Source: Aphidius gifuensis
Lineage: Eukaryota > Arthropoda > Insecta > Hymenoptera > Braconidae
Direction of reading: 5' to 3'
NCBI RefSeq assembly: GCF_014905175.1
Contig: NC_057788.1
Coordinates: 29,172,154-29,236,153 of the forward strand
DNA length: 64,000 nucleotides
Positions within the stretch are counted from its first letter, which is position 1. Each line of letters starts with the position of its first letter. The notes below the pieces were generated by a model. It did not search any database, had not been told where the DNA came from, and saw only the letters and a program-made list of their open reading frames with translations. Of the stretch, positions 36,705 to 47,100 are shown piece after piece. The translations under genes were made by a program, and so were the position numbers.

Positions 36705-38250
36705 ATGAAGATTATTATAATTTTTTTTTTTATATTGTCTCTACTGAAAAAGGTATGTCATTTCATTTGATTTAATTTAAGGGAAATTTATAAAAGATAT
36801 TGAATATTTTATTATCAAAAATAGGGTCATGGAGAAAAATTTGATTCGGTAATAAATTCATCGATATCGTCAACTCAAAAAAATATTAACATTGATGATA
36901 TTCGTAATCTTACTTATTTTCATCATAGTCTAGAAGAAACGCTTCAAATAAAAAATGAACAAGAGTCTATAATATTACACGAATTTTTTTATTATGCCAT
37001 AAATTTGAATAAAGATTTAATGACTCACCCAATTTTTGAATTTAAAAATACAACTAGCTGTAAAATTCAAACAAATGATTTAATAGTTGATGCGATTGTC
37101 GAGGTATTCAATCAAATTTCGAAATGCTTTTCAAACAATACAGTAGCTTTTGGAAATATGTGTCATCAATATTTATGGGTAATTTGATTTATATATATTT
37201 TTTTAAATTTATAATTGATCTATTGAGTACTAAATGTTGATATTTTTTATAAATGTATAGTCTCTCGATTTACAATCACAGTATCCAAAGTGTTATGAAC
37301 TCAGAACAGTGAAAACTCTTCAGTGTCTCGATGATAATATTAAAAATAAAAATGTCGATAAATTATATAATGATTTAATAAGCAACTATTACAATAGCTA
37401 TAAATCTGTAAATTTATCATTGAATAATTGTTACTACAATGTTAGAGTGGCTTTGAATAATACAATTAAGAAAATAATAACTAAATTTGATTTATGTATT
37501 TTATCACTCCCGATAACTTTGAAAAAAAATGATTCTAAGAATGAAACAAATCATTCCAATTATGGCAAAAATTTGACAAATTTATATCACAATCAGCAAG
37601 ATATAATCAATACAAATAATTTTAGAATGTTTGATCAAATAAAGACTATTGATTGGAGAATTTCTATGAATTATCTAAATTATACTTTCGTAAAAGATAA
37701 AAATGTTACTTGCTGCTTAAATTATTCGGAAGAATATCTTTATAAAATAACAACAAACGCTTTAACCGAGAATGATAAATTTTTTCACAATGAAACTGCA
37801 ATTTTCAACAACTTTATTAATCAAATTATTCAGGTATAAATTTTTTTCTTTAACAATTTATAATTTAACAAGTAATTATGTGTAAATATATCATTATAAA
37901 TTTATTTTCATTTTCATAATAAGAGAGGTGATGTCTCATCAACATTCAACTTTTGCTCGATATATAAAAAAAACTCCACTACATGGAACATGGTATTTGA
38001 TTGTATTGATCGAAGCATCGTAAATCGTCCTTCAACAGAGATGATCAATTTATACAAAGTGTTGGATAATATTATGAAGAACAACCGTGACTTGATTGTT
38101 TTAACATTTAAAAATGATCATTCCAAGAAAATATTAAAAGTCCTAGAAAATGCTATGAAATATGCAGATACATCATTCAATTTATGCATTGATGACAACA
38201 AAAAACTCAAAAAATGTGTCAATCATATTAATCCCGAACATCGTAATTAA
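36705..38250 (+). CDS. Secreted helical Cys-containing protein D
   Basis: Four exons (36705-36752, 36825-37178, 37261-37833, 37924-38250) encode 433 residues, starting with the signal peptide MKIIIIFFFILSLLKK. It is closest to C in exon 4 (MVFDCIDRSIVN, LCIDDNKKLKKCVNHIN) and to B in exon 3 (YGKNLTNLYHNQQDIINTNNFRMFD), a mosaic that hints at recombination or gene conversion among the copies. All family cysteines are present, including SKCFSNN in exon 2 and LNNCYYN in exon 3. Secreted glycoprotein of unknown function; reading frames are intact, so it is probably expressed. Confidence 0.87.
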
Positions 38251-38978
38251 TTAATTGCCCCATTGTTTATTTAGCTTCATGAAATAATGATAATGACTTT
38301 GTGTAAAACGTTCATCAACAATTAAAATAACAATATGTATATTTTTAAAATATAGCTCATTGGTAACATAATAATTCAAATGTAAATCTCATTATGAAAT
38401 GTGTTAAATTATTTCTCGACCGTCTTTTGACTTCAATTATGTCATGTTATCAGTCAATTTTATCCATTCAATTTCGACCCTCTTTTTATGTAAGCATCAT
38501 AGTTTGTTCCAATTTTTGCTCAAACTATTTTCAACCTACAATATAAATTAACCAATAATGAAAAAACAAAAATTAAAAAAAGAATAAATAATCAAAACAA
38601 ATAAATCATAACATAATATTTTTTTATTTTGTTAAATTTTTATTTATTATATTATTAAGTTCATTTATATGTCATTATTTTATTGATATTATTTTTTTTT
38701 CTTCTAAAATTAATTATTCTATTCTTCAAAAATTTATTTCAAATAAAATTATTTATTTATATCATAATTTTTTTCTACTCCAGTCAAACCAGCTGAGATA
38801 AGATTTTTTCTAAATATATTTTTTTTGAATATATTTAATGTTTATTTTGTGATTAATAAAGAGTCATTGCACAGAATCATCAACCATTATATTAACAAAA
38901 TAATAAAAATTAAATTAAATTAAATTTTAATATTTATTCACTATACTTGTTGATATTTTTTATGTAAATTTTAGAATT
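38251..38978. other. Convergent spacer, gene D and LRR gene
   Basis: It holds the 3' flanks of D and of the LRR gene. The part 38780-38896 is repeated at 42905-43047. No gene is seen. Confidence 0.5.
38780..38896. repeat. Duplicated block, copy 1 (3' flank of LRR gene)
   Basis: Shares CAAACCAG.TGAGATAA, TTTGAATATATTTAAT, GTCATTGCACAG and CAACCATTATAT in the same order with 42905-43047. Confidence 0.7.
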
Positions 38979-40220
38979 TCATACATTAATCCATGTTGAT
39001 TCAGATAAATCCCAAGCTTCTTTGTTCACAACAACATTTGTATTTTCAAGAAATAATATCATAATTGTTGAATTTCTAAATGCATTATCTTCAATAACCA
39101 AATTATTATTTTTCGATAAACTTATTATTCTACTTGTCAATCCACGAAATGTATCACTTTTAATAATTGTCAAATTATTATTATCCAATTCAAGACAATC
39201 AAGATCAAGTCCTTCAAATGAACCAGGCTCAATATCATCAATGTTATTTCCTACCAAATTTAATGATGTTAAATTTTTCAACTCATTAAAAATACCAATT
39301 TTTATTTTTTTAATATTATTTGAAGTCATTGATAATAGCGATAATTCATCAAGCCCTTTAAACACTCCAGGTATTAAATTATCAAGTAAATTATTATCTA
39401 ATATTAATTCACGAATTTTCGATTCAATAAATGCATTATTTTCAATTTCATTAATTTTATTAAATGACAAATTTAAATCATACTGTTTATTAATATTGTT
39501 AAATATATTTTTATCAATTTTAGTTAATTGATTTTTACTTAAATCAATTGTTTCAATTTTATCAAAGCTATCAAATGTACCAGGTTGAATATTTTTCAAT
39601 TTATTTGATGATAAACGTAAATGTTTTAAAGATTTAAATGAGCTAAATGCTTGTAATTCAATTGACGTTATATTATCATCAGCAAATTCAATGTCAACAA
39701 CAATTGGATAAAATTTTAACATATCTGAGCTAATTATTGTTAAATTACTTTTTATTATTTTAAGGTGTAGTAAATTTTTGAGACCTTTTAATGTTGTTGT
39801 TATGAGACTTTGATCATCTCTATTAATGATTAATGTTAATTTATTTAATGTTTCATCAAGTGATTTAAATAAACCAGGTATCATTGGTATTATTCCTGAT
39901 TTTATTTCAAGTGATTTTAACATTGGTAAACCATTCCATGAATCTATTTCTATATTTAATTTATCATTGCATAATATAAAAGTTAAATGAAATATTGTTA
40001 AATTTTTAAATGCATTTGGTGCAATTGATGTTATTTTTTTATCAATTATAAATAAATATGGTGATGGATATAATTCTTCAACTGATATTAGTATATTTTT
40101 TTTTTTACAAATTCTTGTTGTGTTGTTGTTGATGTTACGACAAGTTAATTCATCATTTGTTGAAATTGAAGAAATAATTGTTATTAATTTGTATAACCAC
40201 AGTAACCTGATTATTTTCAT
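38979..40220 (-). CDS. Secreted leucine-rich-repeat protein, intronless
   Basis: A single open frame of 413 residues. A signal peptide (MKIIRLLWLYKLITIISS) is followed by a Cys pair (TCRN...RICKK) and about 13 LRRs of 22-25 residues, best seen in LKHLRLSSNKLKNIQPGTF, IETIDLSKNQLTKID and LTSLNLVGNNIDDIEPGSF. There is no transmembrane segment, no clear C-terminal LRR cap and no signalling domain, so it is predicted to be a secreted binding protein. The lack of introns stands out against its intron-rich neighbours and could reflect retroposition or intron loss. As I recall, secreted LRR proteins are prominent in the venom of Aphidius wasps; that parallel is suggestive only. It could equally be a Toll-like ectodomain fragment or a matrix protein. 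Confidence 0.85.
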   Translation of the reverse strand: MKIIRLLWLYKLITIISSISTNDELTCRNINNNTTRICKKKNILISVEELYPSPYLFIIDKKITSIAPNAFKNLTIFHLTFILCNDKLNIEIDSWNGLPMLKSLEIKSGIIPMIPGLFKSLDETLNKLTLIINRDDQSLITTTLKGLKNLLHLKIIKSNLTIISSDMLKFYPIVVDIEFADDNITSIELQAFSSFKSLKHLRLSSNKLKNIQPGTFDSFDKIETIDLSKNQLTKIDKNIFNNINKQYDLNLSFNKINEIENNAFIESKIRELILDNNLLDNLIPGVFKGLDELSLLSMTSNNIKKIKIGIFNELKNLTSLNLVGNNIDDIEPGSFEGLDLDCLELDNNNLTIIKSDTFRGLTSRIISLSKNNNLVIEDNAFRNSTIMILFLENTNVVVNKEAWDLSESTWINV

Positions 40221-40471
40221 TTTAAATACTTTTTTTTTTAGATATAATTTTAACTTGCGTGGATGTAGTGATGGAACACAGAGATAACTGACTTGATTTC
40301 TCCCTTCTCTGTATCATTGCTGTCAATTTTTTATTTTTCAACATGCACTCACGTCATACAAGCTGTCGTTCTAGAATTAAAATAATAATTAATAACGAAG
40401 GGCATCATCATAAAATAAATTTTAAAAAATTATGATATGATAACTCTCTGAGATTATCATAAAAATAAAAT

Positions 40472-40771
40472 AGCGGATTTCTATGTAATTGAGACCTTCG
40501 GAAATAAAGTTGTCTAATAAAAAAATTTACCAAGATATTTAATCTCCAGATTGTTTTCATATAGTATCTCCGGATTTTTTTTGGAATTTTCACGCGTCAA
40601 AAAATAAACGAAAAAAAAAATGTAAAAATCAATAAATAAACGAGTACATTTATGTACATAAAAAACATAAATGGAAAATTTTTATTTCTATGGAAAAAAT
40701 CTAAAAAAACTCTGGAAAAAATATCTCCGGAAGTCTCAATTACGTATACGTATATTCTATAGAAATTTGGA
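40472..40771. repeat. Interrupted inverted repeat, possible MITE
   Basis: GGATTTCTATGTAATTGAGA followed by CCTTCGGA at 40472-40501 is complementary to the segment 40728-40771 (TCCGGAAGTCTCAATTACGT, then ATAGAAATT), with a ten-base insertion in one arm. The intervening ~225 bases repeat TCTCCGGA motifs. Confidence 0.55.
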
Positions 40772-40819
40772 CTAAATATAAAGAAATCCGTATAAAATCA
40801 TAATGGTGAAAAACCAAAC

Positions 40820-40883
40820 AATCAACAGGATTTATATTTACATTTATTAAATTTAATAGATGTAAAAAAAAATCCTGTTGATT
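40820..40883. repeat. Strong hairpin
   Basis: AATCAACAGGATTT at 40820-40833 and its exact complement AAATCCTGTTGATT at 40870-40883 are separated by 36 bases that extend the stem (TTTACAT opposite ATGTAAA). The shape would fit a small MITE, a terminator-like structure or a pre-miRNA-like fold; sequence alone cannot decide. Confidence 0.6.
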
Positions 40884-42904
40884 ATCGAAAAAAAAAACGA
40901 TGAGTAGTCAAACCAATATTTTACGTAGTTTAAATGTAATTTAGGGAAATGAATCGAAATACGTTCGAAATATGTTCGAGTCGAAACACTATTTGAGGAA
41001 ACTGATAATTTACAATACATATCTAAAATTTTCAAACAATATGATAAGGTGTCATCTAATAAATTATCAATTTTCTCAAATAATGCCATTTACCAGAACA
41101 AATTGTCCAGGTATCAAAGAATTGGACTCATTATTTAAAAAAACAAAGTGAAAATTTCGAGAATGTTTTTTTGCAATATGTCTCAATTCACTGGCAACTC
41201 TGGCAAAAATTTTTCTCCGATATTCTTCGATTTTATCTGATATTTTTCTGCATTACACCATATTACTCCGATTCACTCTGGTGTACTCCGATTTTCTCCG
41301 CATAATTTGTATTCCTACATAAGAAACATAAACGGGGAATTTCGAAATCCAACAGAAAAAAAAAAAAACAATGATTATTTAATTATTGCTCCAGTGATGT
41401 AATAATAATTTCTTTAAATTTTAATTATTGTTTATGTTTTTCCTTTGTTTAAGCTGTCGAGAAAAACTATTATTGAAGTTTGTTATTTTTTTTTTTTTCG
41501 TGATGCATTTAATTTAATTCATCATAATATTTCAAACAAAATAACAAAAAAAATAGACTATATCTTTTTGTTAAAATGATATATTAAACTTCAACTACTC
41601 CAAGTATTAATTTTCAAATAAACATCCTTCAAGGCTGAACGCGAACTGGAGTTTCTTCATTCAATTAAATTATAAATTATTTTTTTTTTTATTAGTCATT
41701 TAGCTAATCATTTTTTTTTTCTTCTTTATTATCTCACTGATAATAATGACTACTTAAATTACATTAAAATTGTTTTCATTAACTGATTAAATTTTGATTA
41801 AGAACTTTTGTTGTTTTTTTTTTTAATACCTTTTTGAGCTATAGAAATAAAAATTTCTAGCGATGCAAATAATTTCTAGCAATATTTTTTTTATATAAAA
41901 AAATGTAAGGTGAATAGAAAGAAGCCCATTATCCTGCAAAATTAATGACAATGTTTTTTATGTTTCTCATATGATATCTTGGTATGTTTTTTTTTTTTTG
42001 TTCATTCATTTTTTTTTTTAAATACATTATTGCTATGGAAGAAATATTATTGAGATCATCGACAAATTCAAATCGAATTTATTATTGGTATATATATATT
42101 GTCTTCATACGTAATCTAATTTATAGTACAAGTACAATTTTCTTTTATTTATTTCATCAATTTAATTATCTTTTTTTTTTTTAATTTTAAAATTTCACTT
42201 TAAATAAATTTCATTTGTTTAAAATTCTATTGCATTTTTCAATTAATTAATTTATCAATTTGCAATTGTTTTTTTTTTCAATTTTCAGAATGTATTTTTT
42301 ATTTCCCTGTTTTTCATCATTTTTGTAACATACAATTGATAATCACTAATTGGACACTTGTCCAGCAATCACTACTTAATAATTTTTTTATTTTTTTTTC
42401 ATTATTTTTCTCATCTAATTACTTCCCCACTGATATTTTTTTAAATCGCTTTCTGATACGTTTTGTTTTTGTGTGTTTTTTTAAATATGATTTTCATTGG
42501 TTCGTTCAAAAGTTTTTTTTTTTTTTAATTTGTACCTGTATGATATATATCCAAGAAGAGGATAGAAAGAAAAAAAAAATACAATTAATTTTTTTTTTCT
42601 TTCCATGTTAATAAAATTAAAATTCAATTAAAAATTTACTACTAGTACTTGAATAATTATTGTCAATACATTCGGAACAGCGTCTCTGCAATAAAACGTT
42701 TATTTATAATATTTTTCAAGTCCATTTATGTAATCAGTTTATTGATATTATTTATTCACGTATTTTCAGTTAAAAGAAGGATAAAATCTATTTCAAAATC
42801 TACACACACATTTTTAAATTAATTTTTTTTTCCTTTCGAAATTTCACTTGGTCATTATTTTATTTTTTTTCGTTTAAAATCTTGCACAATATCGTTAGAA
42901 ACTC

Positions 42905-43047
42905 TGATCTCAAACCAGTTGAGATAACAAACTAAATATTTTTTTTATAATTAATATTTATTTGAATATATTTAATTATTATTTTGAGATTCTTGAAAAG
43001 GTGTCATTGCACAGGGACGTCCGAATGAATCAACCATTATATCTTAA
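42905..43047. repeat. Duplicated block, copy 2
   Basis: Diverged copy of 38780-38896 in the same orientation, 4.1 kb away. Where copy 1 is followed by the LRR gene's coding region, nothing LRR-like follows copy 2. Confidence 0.65.
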
Positions 43048-43248
43048 TTTCATGATCAAAATTAATTTAAATTATAAGTCAATTAATTAGCGGTTGTTGT
43101 TGTTTTTGTTGTTTTTTTTTTTCTCTTACATTTCACACACAATTTACTCAATTACAATATTCATATTTTTTTCACTTCACAATCTTATATATTGTTTTTC
43201 TTTTTTAACATTTTCATTTTATTTTTTTTTTGTGATTTTTTAACATTT

Positions 43249-43350
43249 TCATGTGTGTGCGTATGACTATATACATATATACATATGTGTATATACAATA
43301 TGTATGTATACATTGTACACATACATATGTATATATAATATATATTATTT
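43249..43350. repeat. TG/TA alternating purine-pyrimidine tract
   Basis: Imperfect run of TACATATG, TGTATA and ATATAT units, a compound microsatellite. Confidence 0.8.
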
Positions 43351-44149
43351 ATTTAATTATTCATTTTTTTTTTCTTTGACAACAAATCGAATGGCAATTG
43401 ATATGAAAAATTTACTCAAAAAATTAACAATCACGTTTTGCTTTTTTTTTTTTTCTCTTCCATCTGCCTGCATCTAAAATTTAGCTCATTATTATTTTAT
43501 TCAGCAAAAACAAAAAAAAAGAAAATTCTTTACAGTAGTTTCATTGAATTTTTTTTTCTTTGTTTTATCTTATTATTAGGAATTGTTATTTTTTTTTTTT
43601 CATTTTTATTTATTTTACCTTTTTTTTAATTTTTTTTTTTTTTATTTATTTATTACATCAAGTGTAATTAATTATTATTAAGAATTTATGATAGTTAACA
43701 ACGACAATATCCGCGCCAAGTCTTAGAGTTTTTTTTTTTTTTTTAAATATTCATTTAAACATGGTAAATTTTTTTTTCTTTTAAATTTTTTTTTTTTTTA
43801 TTCAACTACTTTGATAATTTTGTGTGCGTAATAAGTGTTTATCATTTTGTTTTTTTTTTTAAATGAAATATACGTCTTTGCCCGCACGGATATTATTACA
43901 ATTGTGAAAATTCATTATTATTTTTTAGTTCTTCATTATTTGAAAAATTTTATAATAATATATTATAAATTAATGTATTTTTTTTTCTTTTTTGTTTTGA
44001 ATTTTTTAAAATTTATTATTTCACAAATAACGAAGTGAATAATACTAAATTAGACTGTGTTTTTTTATATATATATTTATCTAAAAATTATGGGTAGTAA
44101 AGAAAGGGTCGAGGAGTATGATGAGTACCAATTTAAGATAGTATTCATT

Positions 44150-47100
44150 TCATAGTTGATACCATTTTTTGTCTTTATACTTGAGCATTAAACCATGAGC
44201 TGAACCAGCAAAATTTTCTGATTCATTCATCATACGTGCTGTTCTATCCTCAAGTTGTGATAATTTATCACCACGTTCCATTACTAATTGATGAGCCAAT
44301 GCAACATCACTGGTTGCTGTTGATGCACGTTCACGTAATGCTTCTGTTGCTGCATTTGGACCTGGTATATGTTTTGCAATTGTTCTTGATGCTCGTCCAC
44401 TTGATTCTCCAACTAATCAATTAAAAATTCAAATATAATTTTAAATATTAAGCTAATATTTCAATGATAATATTTCAATAAAACAAACGTGTAATTATTT
44501 TATTTTTTCAACTGAAAAAATATCGTATTGATTTATCTTTAAGAGTTTATAAATTTTTTTTTCAAATGAATAATTTATTGATTGCTTATTTTAAGCAAAA
44601 AAAAAATATAATAATCAATTATGAGCTTTTTTTTTTTCCCTTCTTCGTTGTTAAAAATACAGGTCATCCTTAATAATTTTATCGACTTTGTTAATAAATA
44701 ATATCTCTCATTATCGTTATCTCTTGAATAGATAAAAAAAAAAAAAAAATTTCAACTTACACAATTCCTCTCTGTCCAGGCTTCTCGAACCACCACCAAA
44801 AAGTCCTTTGAAGAAACTTTCTTTTGGCGCTTCTGGCATGTCGACAGTTACAAAGAGGTCACCCATCATCTCCGTTAATTCCGCACTGAAAATTTAATTT
44901 AATTAAAAAATATAATAAAGAAAAAAAAACATTTCAAAGAGATGAAAATAATTGAAATAAAAAAACTGATATACACAGAAAACAGTTTATTTTTTTTTAA
45001 ATTTTATTTTGAGGTATTTCTCTTGAATTTCGAAATTTCGATTTATAAAATTCCTTTGTTGTTAAATGATCAAAAGCTGTTTATAGTATAATTAATTTAC
45101 AATATAATAAAATTAATTATACGTTATTTAATAATATATTTAATTAAATTATTTATTTTTATAAAATTAACTCACCAAAATTCACTGGATACTGTTATTT
45201 TTTGTATTTCCGTTGGTGATGATAAATAAAGACCATGTCCTTTGTTACTGAAGCATATGGTTCTGGCAATTCTGAAAATAATAATTACTCTATCCATTGT
45301 AATTATTTATAAATAATATAATATAAAAAAATAATATTACTAATGCAATTATCTAAAAGGGATGATATTAAATTTTATCATGCTTAGAATAATTTTATTT
45401 AATTTATAAAATATTAATTGCAGTGCTATAGCAGCAATATGCAACTACAAAAATTAATAAATATTATTGACAAATTAATTACTCACCTTTATTAAATTAT
45501 AAAATTTTATTAATGATGAATTTAATAACCGAAAAAAATAATTTATATGTTGCATGATATTTAGTGTTTAAATTAAAATTGCGTTTAGATATATTTTTTT
45601 TTTTTCATGATAATTTATAGCAAGTATTATTATGTAATTCCCATACCGTATTAAAAAAAATATAAATCAATAATATTAACTATTAAAAATTACTGTAGGA
45701 ATTATTATTATTTTTTTTTTTTGTGGATAATACAAAACTACTTTAGCAAATACAAAAATAAAAAATTCAATAGGCTATTTACTTTTCTGAATGTAATTTT
45801 ATATTTATAAAAAAAAAAAAAAAATTAATCTTATCGAAAAATTTGGATATTTAAATTGGCTACTTGTTTAAAAAATGTATAATTTACATGAAATTTTATT
45901 TGGTTTAATTTATAGTAAGATGATAAATTTATAAAACAATTTAATTAGTAAATAGCCAGTTGAAAAAATAATGAAAAATAATTATTTACGGATTTGGGAA
46001 TATGTACAAGTGTAAAATATTTATATATTTTATATGTAATGTTTTTTTTTTGCTTTGTTTAATGAACTTACTGATCAGTATCGCCATTAACAAAGAGTTG
46101 ATGACCCCATATGGACAACATGGGATCTACAATGCCGTGTTTTGTTGTCTGAAAACTGTTAGAAATTACAGAAATAAAAAACTAATGTAAATGTTTTTTT
46201 TATTTCAAATTAAAATATTAATTGTGATATTATTATGAATAATTTATTAGATAGCCCTTGAGACAACTAATTGAAATTAAATTTACCATCTTGATGATCA
46301 TGTTTATTTGCATATTAATTTTACATGAATATTCATTTAAAATTAACACAACTAAAATAATTGCTGATTTTTTTGCTGTTAATTTTATTGACAAGTAATT
46401 TGTGCAGTCTTTTAACAGTGCTATTCAAAAATATATTTATTTTTTTTCATCTCTAAACAATTGTCATGCCTGATAGTGATGAGCTTTTTTTATTTTTATT
46501 TTTGAAAGATAATTGTGCATTTTAGAAATAATTTTTTATTATTTTTGATTATGTATAAATATAAATAATACATGCTAAATTTAAAAGATAAATTATTATT
46601 CATTTTGCTTGTTAATAAAAAGCTGTTTAGTAATTTATAACCGATTATATTTATAAAATTGAAAAAAATAATTTGTTAATAAAGCAAGCAATAGTTAATT
46701 TTTTTTTTGCAATAAATTTAAATGTCTAAATGTTTTTCATTTTTTTTCGTTTTTAATTAAGTGATTAGTGAAAATTTCGATATAGTATTTTCACATTAAA
46801 AAACATGTATAAATTATGTGCCTGCATGTGCTGCCAAAAACGTTTATAATAAAAAAATTATTTATTATTAAAAAATTTTTTATTTTATATTAAATTTTGG
46901 ATGCAGAAAAGAAAAGAAATTTTAAATTTTTTAAAAGTATTTTTTATATATATATTTTTCGTTGATACAGTTTATGAAAAAAATTAATAAATATATAATA
47001 CAGATATGAAATTGAAAAAATAATATAAAATAATATTCTTACCTTAAATCTTGAAGTGGTAAAAAGTCAATGTCCATTAGTGGTCGAAGACTGGGTAGAC

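Larger units (their letters stand above)
40221..44149. other. Gene-poor interval, LRR gene to tomosyn
   Basis: The first ~160 bases should be 5' UTR and promoter of the LRR gene. From 40400 to 41350 the composition is less AT-rich and holds two inverted repeats (listed). From 41400 onwards it is T-rich with a duplicated block and a TG/TA tract. The T-rich part near 43500-44149 is probably the tomosyn 3' UTR. Open frames here are Phe-rich homopolymer artefacts. Confidence 0.45.

Noticed and set aside
39022..39531. 169-codon plus-strand open frame
   Set aside because: It is antisense to the LRR gene; the repeat periodicity belongs to the minus-strand frame.
40853..41089. 78-codon minus-strand frame beginning MALFEKIDNLLDD
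   Set aside because: It looks somewhat protein-like but has no recognisable domain, no splice partners and overlaps the 40820-40883 hairpin; more likely part of a repeat insertion.
41984..44038. Several Phe-rich plus-strand frames
   Set aside because: They are translations of T homopolymers with no domain, signal peptide logic or splice context.
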